DNA of 64,000 nucleotides from Limnomonas spitsbergensis (Eukaryota > Chlorophyta > Chlorophyceae > Chlamydomonadales): the NCBI GenBank assembly GCA_037349105.1, contig JAYJMM010000035.1, positions 1,539,501 through 1,603,500 on the forward strand. The letters run 5' to 3'. Below, piece by piece: positions 47,901-58,909 of the stretch (its first letter is position 1; each line of letters starts with the position of its first letter). The notes beneath the pieces were generated by a model. It was given only the letters and a program-made list of their open reading frames with translations. It had not been told where the DNA came from and made no database searches. The position numbers were made by a program, and so were the translations under genes.

Positions 47901-50900
47901 GCCACCTCCTAATTGTCCATAATGAGTATCTCACATACGGTGCATACTCACACGGCGGAAATAGTGAGTAGTGACTACCGGTAGGCAATTAGCAAAGAAA
48001 AAAGGTTGACAAGGGGGACATGGGCCGCCTACGCATTGTCCACGATGAGCCCCTTGTCTGTGTATATAAAGGCAAGAGGTTATGGACTTCTGGTTTACAC
48101 CGGTAGATAATACCGCAGGCAGAATGCAATAGGAACAAGGTCAACAGTGAGGAGAAAGGCCACCTCCGCATTGCCCACAATTAGATCCTGGCCACCTGGT
48201 ATGTCTATAAGACAAAAGGTTTAAGTCAATAGGCAGCAGGCAGAATGCCCTAGGGGAAAGTTCAACAGAGGAGAGAAAGGCCACCTCCTCATTTTGCCCA
48301 TGATGAGCACCTTGCCTGGAAAATCCATGAGGCGAGCAAAGGAAAGGTAAAAACGAGCATGGCACATGGCATGGCAAGGAAAACAGGGGAGTTCGTAACA
48401 AACATGGCCCATGGCATGGCCAGAGACAATAAGGTACGTGGGCAAGATGGGCATGGTGCATGGGCATGGGCATGGGCAAGATGGGCATGGTGCATGGCAT
48501 GGGCATGGGCAAGATGGGCATGGTGCATGGCAGGATGGGCATGGTGCATAGCATGATGGGCTCCTCGCCTGGACAGGGCAAGTGGCGAGCATAGGGGAGG
48601 AAAAAATAAGCATGGCGCATGGCAAGAGAGAAATGGGAGGTCAAAAAGCACTCCCCTCCCCCACACAAACAACCCCTCCCCCACACACACCAGTAGCGGC
48701 GGCCTGCAGCACACACGTTGCAACAACGTCCGCTAGGAATGGCAGATTGCAGGGATGCAGCTCAGAGACCAGCGCCAGGCTCCTGGCCCGCAGCGCCAGC
48801 AGGCCCTCGACCGGCGACAGCTGCTGCTGCTGCACAGCCGTCGGGGCCGGCTGGCGGGCCGGGGAGAAGCCGCTGCCGCCGCCCTGCTGCTGCTGACCAC
48901 CGCCCGCGAACGAGGGGGCACCGGGTCGGGCGGGCAGTGGGCCCCCACGGCGCAAGTCCTGCACGGCGGAGAGGGGGCAAGGAGAGCAAACCCGGGGTGA
49001 ACAAGGGAGATCGGGCGGGCTGCGGGCCTTCCCTGGACGGCGGAGAGAGGAGGCAAGGAGAGCAAACCCGGGGTGAACAAGGGGGATCGAGCGGGCCGCG
49101 GGACCTCCCTGGACGGCGGAGAGAGGGGGCAAGGAGAGCAAAGGGGGGTGAACAAGGGAGATCGGGCGGGCCGCGGGACCTCCCTGGACGGCGGAGAGAG
49201 GGGGCAAGGAGAGCAAAGGGGGGTGAACAAGGGAGATCGGGCGGGCCGCGGGACCTCCCTGGATGGCGGAGAGAGGGGGGCAAGGAGAGCAAAGGGGGGT
49301 GAACAAGGGAGATCGGGCGGGCCGCGGGACCTCCCTGGACGGCGGAGAGAGGGGGCAAGGAGAGCAAAGGGGGGTGAACAAGGGAGATCGGGCGGGCCGC
49401 GGGACCTCCCTGGATGGCGGAGAGAGGGGGGCAAGGAGAGCAAAGGGGGGTGAACAGGGGAGATCAGGCAGGCCGCAAGCCTTTCCTAGACGGCAGAGAG
49501 AGGGGGCAAGGAGAAGAAACAGGGATTGAACAAGGAAGCTTGGGCGGGCAGCAGGACCTCAAGGCGCATGTCCTGCACGGCAGGGAGAGGGGGCAAGGAG
49601 AGCAAACGGGGGGTGAACAAGGGAGATCAGGCGGGCAGCAGGACCTCACGGTGCAAGTCCTGCACAGTAGGGAGAGGGGGCAAGGAGAAGTAACGAGGGG
49701 TGAACAAGGAAGATCGGGCGGGCAGCGGGCCCCCTGGGCGCAAGTCCTGCACGGCTGGGGGGGCAGGAGGACGGGGTTGCACAAGGGATATTTTTGTCAG
49801 ACAAGGGGCGGTGAGAAGTAACGGGGGATAAACAAGGGAGATTGGGCGGGCCAGGGAGGCGGCCCTCCCTCGACGGCGGAGAGAGGAGGCAAGGAGGATA
49901 AACAGGGATTGAACAAGGAAGCTTGGGCGGGCCGCAGGACCTCACAGCGCAAGTCCCGCACAGCAGGGAGAGGGGGCGGGGAGAAGAAACGGGGGGTGAA
50001 CAAGGGAGATCAGGCGGGCCGCAGGACCTCACAGCGCAAGTCCCGCACAGCAGGGAGAGGGGGCGGGGAGAGGAAACGGGGGGTGAACAAGGGAGATTCT
50101 GCGGGCAGCGGGCCCCCATGGCGCAAGTCCTGCATGGGGTGGAGAGGGGTTACACAAGGGATGCTTGAGCATCCACTGCTGGGCTGTTTCGTTCCCATGT
50201 ACCTTGGGGTGGCTGGACATCAGCCTGCCGAAGGTGGCCGGATCAACACAGAACCCTGAACAGCACCCGGCCAGGCTTTTCCGACCAGCCTCTGAACAGA
50301 AGCCACACAGATGATGGAAGGGCCGCAGACGAGCGACGCAGGAAAGTCATTTTGTACGACACTCCTAAATGACATTCAAAGACAGAGCATGCTAGCAATC
50401 CATTATGCTTTAGTTATTCGATATTTAAAAATACCATCGGCTCATTTGGTCAACCACAGTCAGGCAATGGCATCCACGCTATTAGCCCGTGCAATCCACA
50501 CATGCAATCCACACATGCAATCCACGCCACGCAGCTCATGCAATCCATGACACTGGCATACACCAAAAGCCCAACAGTCCATGCGATCAATTCAACCATC
50601 CCCTGTTAGCAGCCCATGAGATCCAATCAACCAGACACTGCCAGCAGCCCAACAGCCCACGACCCCATGCGGTTCATGTAAACATTAGCCCATGCAATCC
50701 ATGACACTAGTTTATACCAACAGCCCATGCAATCCAATAAACCGGACTCTATCAACAGCCCAACAGCCCATGCAATCCAATAAACCGGACCCTATCAACA
50801 GCCCAACAGCCCATACAATCCAATAAACCGGACCCTATCAACAGCCCAACAGCCCATGCGATCCAATAAACCGGACCCTGACAACAGCCCAACAGCCCAT

Positions 50901-53900
50901 GCAATCCAATAAACCGGACCCTATCAACAGCCCAACAGCCCATGCAATCCAATAAACCGGACCCTGACAACAGCCCAACAGCCCATGCAATCCAATAAAC
51001 CGGACCCTATCAACAGCCCAACAGCCCATGCGATCCAATAAACCGGACCCTGACAACAGCCCAACAGCCCATGCGATCCAATAAACCGGACCCTATCAAC
51101 AGCCCAACAGCCCATGCGATCCAATAAACCGGACCCTGACAACAGCCCAACAGCCCATGCGATCCAATAAACCGGACCCTGACAACAGCCCAACAGCCCA
51201 TGCGATCCAATAAACCGGACCCTGACAACAGCCCAACAGCCCATGCAATCCAATAAACCGGACCCTATCAACAGCCCAACAGCCCATGCGATCCAATAAA
51301 CCGGACCCTGACAACAGCCCAACAGCCCATGCGATCCAATAAACCGGACCCTGACAACAGCCCAACAGCCCATGCGATCCAATAAACCGGACCCTATCAA
51401 CAGCCCAACAGCCCATGCGATCCAATAAACCGGACCCTGACAACAGCCCAACAGCCAATGCGATCCAATAAACCGGACCCTGACAACAGCCCAACAGCCC
51501 ATGCGATCCAATAAACCGGACCCTGACAACAGCCCAACAGCCCATGCGATCCAATAAACCGGACCCTATCAACAGCCCAACAGCCCATGCGATGCAATAA
51601 ACCGGACCCTGACAACAGCCCAACAGCCCATGCGATCCAATAAACCGGACCCTGACAACAGCCCAACAGCCCATGCGATCCAATAAACCGGACCCTGACA
51701 ACAGCCCAACAGCCCATGCGATCCAATAAACCGGACCCTATCGACAGCCCAACAGCCCATGCGATCCAATAAACCGGACCCTGACAACAGCCCAACAGCC
51801 CATGCGATCCAATAAACCGGACCCTGCCAACAGCCCAACAGCCCATGCGATCCAATAAACCGGACCCTGACAACAGCCCAACAGCCCATGCGATCCAATA
51901 AACCGGACCCTATCAACAGCCCAACAGCCCATGCGATCCAATAAACCGGACCCTGACAACAGCCCAACAGCCCATGCGATCCAATAAACCGGACCCTGAC
52001 AACAGCCCAACAGCCCATGCGATCCAATAAACCGGACCCTGACAACAGCCCAACAGCCCATGCGATCCAATAAACCGGACCCTATCAACAGCCCAACAGC
52101 CCATGCGATCCAATAAACCGGACCCTATCAACAGCCCAACAGCCCATGCGATCCAATAAACCGGACCCTGACAACAGCCCAACAGCCCATGCGATCCAAT
52201 AAACCGGACCCTGACAACAGCCCAACAGCCCATGCGATCCAATAAACCGGACCCTGACAACAGCCCAACAGCCCATGCGATCCAATAAACCGGACCCTAT
52301 CAACAGCCCAACAGCCCATGCGATCCAATAAACCGGACCCTGACAACAGCCCAACAGCCCATGCGATCCAATAAACCGGACCCTGACAACAGCCCAACAG
52401 CCCATGCGATCCAATAAACCGGACCCTGACAACAGCCCAACAGCCCATGCGATCCAATAAACCGGACCCTATCAACAGCCCAACAGCCCATGCGATCCAA
52501 TAAACCGGACCCTGACAACAGCCCAACAGCCCATGCGATCCAATAAACCGGACCCTATCAACAGCCCAACAGCCCATGCGATCCAATAAACCGGACCCTG
52601 ACAACAGCCCAACAGCCCATGCGATCCAATAAACCGGACCCTGACAACAGCCCAACAGCCCATGCGATCCAATAAACCGGACCCTGACAACAGCCCAACA
52701 GCCCATGCGATCCAATAAACCGGACCCTATCAACAGCCCAACAGCCCATGCGATCCAATAAACCGGACCCTGACAACAGCCCAACAGCCCATGCGATCCA
52801 ATAAACCGGACCCTGACAACAGCCCAACAGCCCATGCGATCCAATAAACCGGACCCTGACAACAGCCCAACAGCCCATGCGATCCAATAAACCGGACCCT
52901 ATCAACAGCCCAACAGCCCATGCGATCCAATAAACCGGACCCTGACAACAGCCCAACAGCCCATGCGATCCAATAAACCGGACCCTGACAACAGCCCAAC
53001 AGCCCATGCGATCCAATAAACCGGACCCTGACAACAGCCCAACAGCCCATGCGATCCAATAAACCGGACCCTGACAACAGCCCAACAGCCCATGCGATCC
53101 AATAAACCGGACCCTGACAACAGCCCAACAGCCCATGCGATCCAATAAACCGGACCCTGACAACAGCCCAACAGCCCATGCGATCCAATAAACCGGACCC
53201 TATCAACAGCCCAACAGCCCATGCGATCCAATAAACCGGACCCTGACAACAGCCCAACAGCCCATGCGATCCAATAAACCGGACCCTGACAACAGCCCAA
53301 CAGCCCATGCGATCCAATAAACCGGACCCTGACAACAGCCCAACAGCCCATGCGATCCAATAAACCGGACCCTGACAACAGCCCAACAGCCCATGCGATC
53401 CAATAAACCGGACCCTGACAACAGCCCAACAGCCCATGCGATCCAATAAACCGGACCCTATCAACAGCCCAACAGCCCATGCGATCCAATAAACCGGACC
53501 CTGACAACAGCCCAACAGCCCATGCGATCCAATAAACCGGACCCTGACAACAGCCCAACAGCCCATGCGATCCAATAAACCGGACCCTGACAACAGCCCA
53601 ACAGCCCATGCGATCCAATAAACCGGACCCTGACAACAGCCCAACAGCCCACGATCCCATATGATTCATGCAACCAGCCTGTTCCAGCAGCCCAACAGCC
53701 CATGCGATCCATTTATCCAGCCACTGCCAACAGCCCATGTGCCCATATGAACAAAGCGCCATGCAAGCAGCACACGCGCAGTCTCAAGCAAAAGCCAGCA
53801 ACGCCTACGAGCAGCCCTAGCCATCCACGCACCTGCATCAGCTGCATCATTGCAGGCCCTGCCAGCTGGCCGCCCAGCAGCGACGACGCGTCCCGCACAA

Positions 53901-56900
53901 AGGCAAACAGCACGTCCCGGCAGCGCTCCCGGTTGCTGGTGCGACGCGGGTGCTCCCCAGGGCCTGCCTTGAGCGGGCCGATGAAGGATAGCTGGCCGCC
54001 ACCTGGGTTCAGGAATTGAAATTTAGGGTTCAGGATGCAGGGTCTCAGAATTCAGAGTTCAGGGTTCAGGGTGTACGGTTGGGCCTGGCCTTGAGCAGGT
54101 ACCTGTATCATAATTCAGGGTTTAGGGTAAACCATGACAATGGTGTAGGGTTGGTCCCCGCCCTGAGAGGACGGATGAAGGACAGCTGGCCACCGTCTGG
54201 GTGAAGGATTTGTAATTTAGGGTTCAGGGCGTAGGGTTCAGGGTGCAGGTTTGGGCCCGGCTCGGAGCGGGCAGATGAAGGACAGATGGCCACCACACCT
54301 GAATTGAGGTCCCGGTATCATGATTCAGGGTTAAGGGTGTAGGGGTGGGCCGGGCTCGGAGCGGACACATGAAGGACAGATGGCCACCACACCTGAATTA
54401 AGGTCCCAGTATCATGATTCAGGGTTAAAGGTGTAGGGGTGGGCCCGGCTCGGAGCGGACAGATGAGGGCCAGCTCGCCACCACACCTGGGTGGAAGGAG
54501 TGAATATACGACAGAGAGGACAGGGCCGATGGGGGGAGTGAGACGACATACGTAAACATGGTGCAGGGTTTGTTCCTGGGAGTGAGTTTCGGAATAGGAG
54601 TGGCCCGCCCACCTGACAGCGCGTCTAAGCGCATGTGCTCCGAAGCCTTCCCTGACGCCCTGCCCTGGGCCTGCCACACTGCCACTGCGGCCTCGAGCTC
54701 CGAAACCATGCCCGGGCACAGCCGGCGCAGCCGCGGCTGCGCCAGCAGCAGGCCCGTCACCCGCGGACCCAGCCCCGAAACCAGCTGCGGGCAGGCGGCG
54801 AGCGCCCAGCACGCAAAGGCCGCCGCCGTTGCGCCGCCCCAAGCCGGGCTGCTGGCATCTTGCAGAAGAGGAAGCACGGGCTTCGTCACCTGGTTCCACT
54901 CGCACGCTGCGGCCCCGTCCGACAGCCCTGTCGCGGCTGTTGCGGCTTCGGGCCCTGCCCGCCGGGCTTCTTCCTCTTCCTCCGGGAGCGCGGGCAGCGC
55001 GATCGCACGGAGCAGTGCCGAGAGCTCCTCTGGCAGCTGGGCCGCGCCCGGCGGGAGAGCGAGCAGCCGCACGTACAAGGTGGCGAGGGCACGCACGCTG
55101 CGTGTGCCGGCCAATGAACGAGCGGGTCCGTTGACCACAGACGCATCCGTAGCGGTGGCGGCGGCGGCGGCGGCCGGTGCCGGGGTATGCGCCGCGGTGT
55201 ATGTGCCCGGACCGTCTCCCAATGTCGCCTCCCCTACCCTAGTTGTGCCGCATGGTTGCAAAGGCGCGTGACTGCGTGCGGAGGCTGGCGTGTCGGCCGC
55301 AGCATTGACCCATTTCGATGTCACAGAATCGGGCGAAGCTGGGGTAGCGGCCTCGGACTGCATCTGGTCAGCAGAAGTAAGCCTGAGTCATAATAAAAAC
55401 CTACTAACCAATCAGCATCATCATCAGCATCAGCAGGTATCATGGTGAAACTGGGGTTGCCGCCTCACACTGCACCTGGACAGCTGGTCAGCAGAAGTCG
55501 GCCTAAGTCAGAAAAACGACCAACCAACCAAATAGCAGGGGAGAGTATGAAATTGAGGCCTCAGAAGGTCTTATGTGTAATGGTGCGGCAACAGGTTGCC
55601 CTCTACGACATATTCTGGCGGTCCAGGCTTTTGGGTTCCGGGTCAAGGGTTGAGAGCAGTCAGGGTTCAGGGTTTGAGGTTATGGGTCAAGGGTTTAGGG
55701 GATTTGGGGTCGGTTCAGGGTCAAGGGTTGAGAGCAGTTAGGGTTCAGGATTTGAGGCTCTGGGTCAAGGGTTTGGGAGATTTAGGGTCGGTTCAGCTCG
55801 GCCATCTGTGACATCTTCTGCTGGTAACAGCGCTGATGTGGCCAGGGCCCCACTGGTGCATTTCACTAGACTTGGCCCCGCATATCTAGCTGCAATGCCC
55901 ATGCACAATGTAGAGACCATGCCCATGCAATAGAAAAAGGTGATGTCCATGCAAGATCTGGACGCTATGCACATGCAATATCCAGAGGCCATGCCCATGC
56001 AATATCTAGAGGCCATACCCAGAGGCCATGCCCATGTAATACCTAGAGGCCATGCCCATGCAAGATCTGGAGGCCATGCCCATGCCTATGCGAAGTGTAC
56101 ATGCCGTGTATCATTTTTAAGTAATAAAACTTCTTGTGTGCTCATGCTACCATACACATAAAGTCATGCATAAATCTGAAGCCACGCCACTAAATCCCAA
56201 TCAACATCAACGGTGCTAGACATGCAACATTGTTGCATGGCCATGCGGCTTCTCATGCCCATGCAGCATCTCCAGGATCCTCCATACCCTGTTTACCTCA
56301 GCGCCAGGCACGGCTTGAAAAGGCCGCAAACGTGCAGGGGTCTGCGGCTCGGCCAGCAGCGGTGGTGCCCCCGCGTCATCCGCACCAAGGCCGGCAGCCT
56401 GGGCTGGCAGGGCGCCCAAGGATACGGTATCGCCCTGGGGCCGCGCACACTGCACCGAAGCACCCTGTGGGTCTGCACCCAGCAGCAGAGCGCCTTGAGA
56501 CCGCGCACTCTGTAATGGAGCCCGCTGTGTCTGTGCACCTTGCAATAGGGCCCCCACAGGTAGAACCCCCAGGCCGGGACCCGATTGGATGCTGACTGGT
56601 GTCACCCTTCGAGCCGTTTGACCGCGTCGGCTGGCCGAGCCTGTCGGTGGGACGCCGGCGGCGGGGCTGGGCGCCGGGGCAGAGAATGCAGACAAGGAGG
56701 AGAGGCAGGAGGAAGCTGCGGCGCTGCCAGGTGGAGGCCCCGGGGACAGGGACGGGCCGAATAGCGTGCGAGGCGTGGGCGGGGTGGCGGCGAAGGCCCA
56801 CGATCTGGGGGAAGAGTTAGCAACCGGCGTCAATGCTGGGGCGGCCACGGCGGAGGGCGTCGCCGCCGGGCCGGCGGACAGAGACAGCCTGTGCTGCGCC

Positions 56901-58682
56901 GGCTCAGCAGCCTGCTGCTGCCCTGCTGCCCTGGCGTTCTGTCCTTGCTGAGGATTTCCCGCACGTCCGTCGAGTCCGCAGCTCCATGCGGACACAGATG
57001 CTGGTCGGGCCGAGGCGGGGCCATCTTCCAGCACAGAGCCGGGCTCCCTGCTCCCGGAAGCTGCAGCCGCTGGATGCCGAGCAAGCCGAGCCGTCGGCAG
57101 CGAGGAGCAGCTGGAGGTCGACAGCGAGGGCCATGCAGTCAGGGCAGCGGTATCGGTACACTCGTCGAGTGGGAGCCGGCCGGAAGCTCCAACGGTCTCC
57201 GTAGTCATGGCATTGGGCTGGATCCTGCGGGGACCACCGCTGCCCCGCCCCTGCTGCTGCTGCTGCTTGACTCCATAGGCCCCGCTGCTGCCGCCGCCGC
57301 CGCCGCTGCCACCTCCCTGCATCCTGAAGCTGAGGGCGTCCCGCTTCTCCAGCTGCCGCCGCTGCTGCTGTTGCTGCTTCTGGTTCCAGACACCCGAGCT
57401 GGTGCTGGTGGTGCTGCCAGGGGTGCCGGCCTGTGTTCGGCTGGGGCCGGCTGAAAGCCCCCCCGCTTCGGTGGAGATGGGTGTGACCGCACTGTCCCTT
57501 GTGGCGGCGCCGGATCGGGGGGGCGGGCAGGGCTCCTTTGGCACCGCAAGGGTAGCATACGACAACGAGCAGAAAAATTCGTCAAAAGAAATAAAAGACA
57601 CGCAAAAGGGAGAGATGGAAATGCTGTCCGCTCATGAAATATACTGAGGAAGGTGCCAGGGAAGAGATGACGGGAGGCAGTTTATAATTTTGTGAGGAGG
57701 GGCGGGCCTGAGTCGGATGTGGGGCACTTGGAACCTGTTGCCCGTGGGAAGCAAAGCCAGCAGCCAGTGCGGGTGAACCATACTTCAGGTGGCTGCAAGG
57801 CAAGCTGCCCAGATCTAGATCTTTTTTTTTCTTGACTCAGCAACGTGTCAGCTACAAACCGGCTCCCCGCCAGAGGCCTCGGGTGTGGACAGCCATGCTG
57901 CTTGGGCCACCGGCTGCAGGCCGGTCCAGGTTTGGTCCTAATCGGGCCTTTGGAGGCAGCGGGGCGGCCTTTTGAAGTTGGTCTCGTAGCCGAAAAAAGA
58001 AACACTGCCCAGATCTGCTACGTGAAGAACTCAGGACAGATCTGTCATCCTACAATCCTGAACCTCCTTGTAAGTTTGTGGTGAAGGGTCAATGGCAGTC
58101 TAAGGGTTTAGGATTTAGAGTTGAGAGTGGTCAGCACTGAGCAATGAAATTAATGTTTAGTTGCGAGCTACCGATTTGCACTTTGGGGATGTCCAGGTAC
58201 TCATGCGCTTTCGACATCACACAAATGAGGACTTGGCATGGGCCTGGGACAATATCCAGGCGGAAATAGTGTTGGCAGCCCACCATGTCATTATTCAGGG
58301 GATCATGTGGGCGCAAACGACATCACATGCCCGTGCAAAGCCAAGCGTGCCCATTCATCACCTTTTGGCGGTGGGGCTGCTGCTCGCCACTGCTACATGG
58401 CTCGACCAGGCTGCCCGTAGCGGCAGTCCTGCTTGGTTGCATCAGCAGGCGTTGCTTCACGAAGGACAGCACGTGGTTCTGGAGCTCATGCAGGCTGACA
58501 CCCAAGGCTGCCTTAGGCACAGAGGAGATTCGGTTGGATCGTTCCCGGGACAGGGGGGTGGATGCATCGCTGATCCACGTCAGTAAGCCATTCATGATGG
58601 ATTCGTCGTGCAGGGATGCACTGAGCAGTGCGTCCAGGCGGGTGGACGGGGACGCCCCCATGCTGGCCGTGGAGATCGGCAT
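38985..58682 (-). CDS. CDAN1: Codanin-1-like protein (11 exons, about 2440 residues)
   Basis: Animal codanin-1 binds the histone chaperone ASF1 and limits its nuclear supply; the same role here is inference. Exons, in coding order: 58682-58362, 57535-56297, 55363-54613, 54002-53833, 48958-48691, 47823-47735, 46904-46671, 44798-44686, 43785-41016, 40581-40471, 40241-38985. Every junction keeps phase, total 7323 bases with a TGA stop. Residues 1-70 (LDALLSASLHDESIMNGLL, ELQNHVLSFVKQRLLMQP) resemble the codanin N-terminus. Exon 2 is Gln/Ser/Pro-rich and has ALTAWPSL and ARRVTPVSI (residues 415-423), the latter like the Arg-Arg-x-x-Pro ASF1-binding B-domain motif. Exon 4 has RERCRDVLFAFVRDA. Exon 9 has TLGLYLGYLTFARPH and, near its end, VAGFVAESLAANAY, matching the conserved C-terminal codanin domain. 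Exon 9 also holds an Ala/Thr/Glu-rich insert (about 1420-1670). The assignment rests on remembered motif order, not on a search; the exon chain is strong. Confidence 0.72.
40635..40822. repeat. TTTTATACGGTACTACCGTACTTA array (codanin intron 9)
   Basis: About six units of 30-40 bases repeat TCAAGCTGTTTTATACGGTA with a self-complementary ACGGTACTACCGT core, so single strands can fold into short hairpins. Several units include ATGTCAAGC. Confidence 0.85.
41940..42720 (-). repeat. Coding GCN/RCN trinucleotide expansion in codanin-like exon 9
   Basis: The plus strand reads as CTGCTGTTGC-type triplets; in the minus coding frame this gives an Ala-rich stretch with Thr, Glu and Gly and no stop, about 250 residues. 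It separates the two conserved blocks of the exon. Translated in other frames it yields poly-Leu or Cys-rich frames that are not genes. Confidence 0.85.
43790..44282. repeat. ~90-base blocks with AGGCGAGAGGAGAGATTCACCC (codanin intron 8)
   Basis: Four to five diverged units combine GGAACTCAGGCGAGAGG, GAGATTCACCCAGG and AACCCTGAACCCCGAACGC. A separate 25-base duplication GATGCTTGCCAGTCAGT(C/T)GA lies at about 43797-43843, near the exon 9 acceptor. Confidence 0.8.
44288..44685 (-). repeat. 28-base array of codanin exon 8 3' end plus donor, about 13 copies
   Basis: On the minus strand the unit is AACTTGCTCAG, donor GTAAACCC, then TTAACCCTA. The first part is the last 11 bases of exon 8 (GAACTTGCTCAG in the gene); the remainder is donor plus telomere-like repeat. 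The real exon end is the rightmost copy, at 44686. Copies are nearly identical. Confidence 0.96.
44803..46670. other. Codanin intron 7, mostly unique, with two small arrays
   Basis: A run of GAGATCCT(T/G)AAGAT repeats lies at 45085-45165. GCATGTCGGTT is repeated five times at 46066-46112. At 46600-46665 a GATCAGATCTCGCCA repeat mirrors, on the minus strand, the exon 7 donor context AATG GTGAGATCTGA. The remainder (about 45170-46060) shows no gene or repeat I can name. Confidence 0.7.
47110..47340. repeat. GAGTCAACGACGTTACACCTCCC repeats (codanin intron 6)
   Basis: Three copies at about 47115-47140, 47184-47208 and 47302-47330, each followed by TTAAACAATGCC or a similar AAAATGCCC tail. The ACGTTACACCTC core overlaps that of the dispersed element in the intergenic region, in minus orientation, so these may be expanded element fragments. 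Confidence 0.75.
47885..48600 (-). repeat. Decoy copies of codanin exon 6 5' end, plus a GCATGGGCATGG array
   Basis: At about 47893-47935, 48005-48052, 48148-48190 and 48268-48325 the minus strand repeats TTATGGACAATGAGGAGGTG-like text, the exon 6 start (codons VLIMDNEEVAHL). The copy near 48320 keeps a clean CCAG-GCAAGGTGCTCATCATG. Between 48350 and 48560 lies a GGGCATGGTGCATGGCAT array that partly shares CATGATGGG. Confidence 0.85.
48962..50150 (-). repeat. Decoy copies of codanin exon 5 acceptor side, ~15 units of mostly 75 bases
   Basis: The minus-strand unit reads CTCTCTCCGCCGTCCAG, then GGAGGTCCCGCGGCCCGCCC, GATCTCCCTTGTTCACCC. It matches the true acceptor CTCCGCCGTGCAG and exon start GACTTGCGCCGTGGGGGC. 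Units near 49555-49660 and 49920-50060 retain GTGCAGGACTTG-type junctions. As 75 is divisible by three, several neighbouring units stay open. Confidence 0.92.
50740..53655. repeat. 43-base satellite, about 68 copies (codanin intron 4)
   Basis: The unit is CCCATGCGATCCAATAAACC then GGACCCTGACAACAGCCCAA CAG. Copies are nearly identical. Two versions differ at GACAAC or ATCAAC; in the right two-thirds they tend to run one ATC then three GAC, giving a 172-base higher-order unit. Left copies have GCAATCC in place of GCGATCC. Open frames on the minus strand come from the repeat. Flanks at 50440-50740 and 53655-53740 hold degenerate units. Confidence 0.97.
54160..54500 (-). repeat. Decoy copies of codanin exon 4 5' end with acceptor, 4 units of ~95 bases
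   Basis: Near 54165-54205, 54262-54300, 54355-54395 and 54445-54490 the minus strand repeats CCAG or TCAGGTGTGGTGGCCA with CTGTCCTTCATC and CGCTC, the exon 4 start (codons GGQLSFIGPLKAG). Spacers are telomere-like ACCCTAAACCC. Confidence 0.93.
55430..55805. repeat. Copy of codanin exon 3 acceptor side and GGGTTCAGG repeats (intron 2)
   Basis: At 55440-55500 the minus strand repeats CTGCTGACCAG and GTGAGGCGGCAACCCCAGTT, a copy of the exon 3 start. At 55640-55800 two ~105-base blocks share AGGGTTGAGAGCAGT, CAGGGTTTGAGG and AAGGGTTT. Confidence 0.8.
55900..56110. repeat. AGGCCATGCCCATGCAATATCTAG repeats (codanin intron 2)
   Basis: Seven to eight diverged units of about 24 bases. No exon edge is recognisable in them; the exon 2 donor lies at 56296. 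Confidence 0.8.
57536..58361. other. Codanin intron 1, unique
   Basis: No array. The segment 57893-57960 (CTTGGGCCACCGGCTGCAGG, GTCCAGGTTTGGTCC, AATCGGGCC) resembles 38437-38500 in the intergenic region, so it is probably a dispersed-repeat fragment. Confidence 0.6.
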
Positions 58683-58909
58683 CGCGCCTCGTCAGCGACG
58701 CTTTCTAATCCGATGTGTAAGATGTAGATACATGATTACACTGGATCACGCACGAAGGCCCAGCTTTGCCTCTATAATTCAAAATTTCGATCTGGTTTGG
58801 CTCACGTCACACTCGTCGTACCAAGGTTTCCATACCTTGGCAACGGCGACATGTCATGCGAAAGTGCCCAGGAGCAGGAGGCGCACAGGCTTGAACGTCA
58901 AGCCACCCG
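58683..58909. promoter_or_regulatory. Shared 5' region between divergent codanin-like and plastid-protein genes
   Basis: Only 227 bases separate the two predicted ATG codons. It contains no tandem repeat and no motif I can name. If either start codon is wrong the interval changes. The role as a bidirectional promoter is inferred from position. Confidence 0.45.

Noticed and set aside
48733..49821. Gly/Arg/Glu-rich frames (GRGTSLDGGERGQGEQ) on the plus strand
   Set aside because: Antisense of the 75-base ladder beside codanin exon 5.
50752..53762. Minus-strand frames up to 304 residues with Gly-Leu-Leu-Asp repeats
   Set aside because: Read-through of the 43-base satellite inside codanin intron 4.
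54425..54612. Extension of codanin exon 3 to 54425 along its open frame
   Set aside because: A GTGGGC donor at 54612 gives the phase needed for the next exon (GGQLSFIG); the rest is intron with decoy copies of exon 4.
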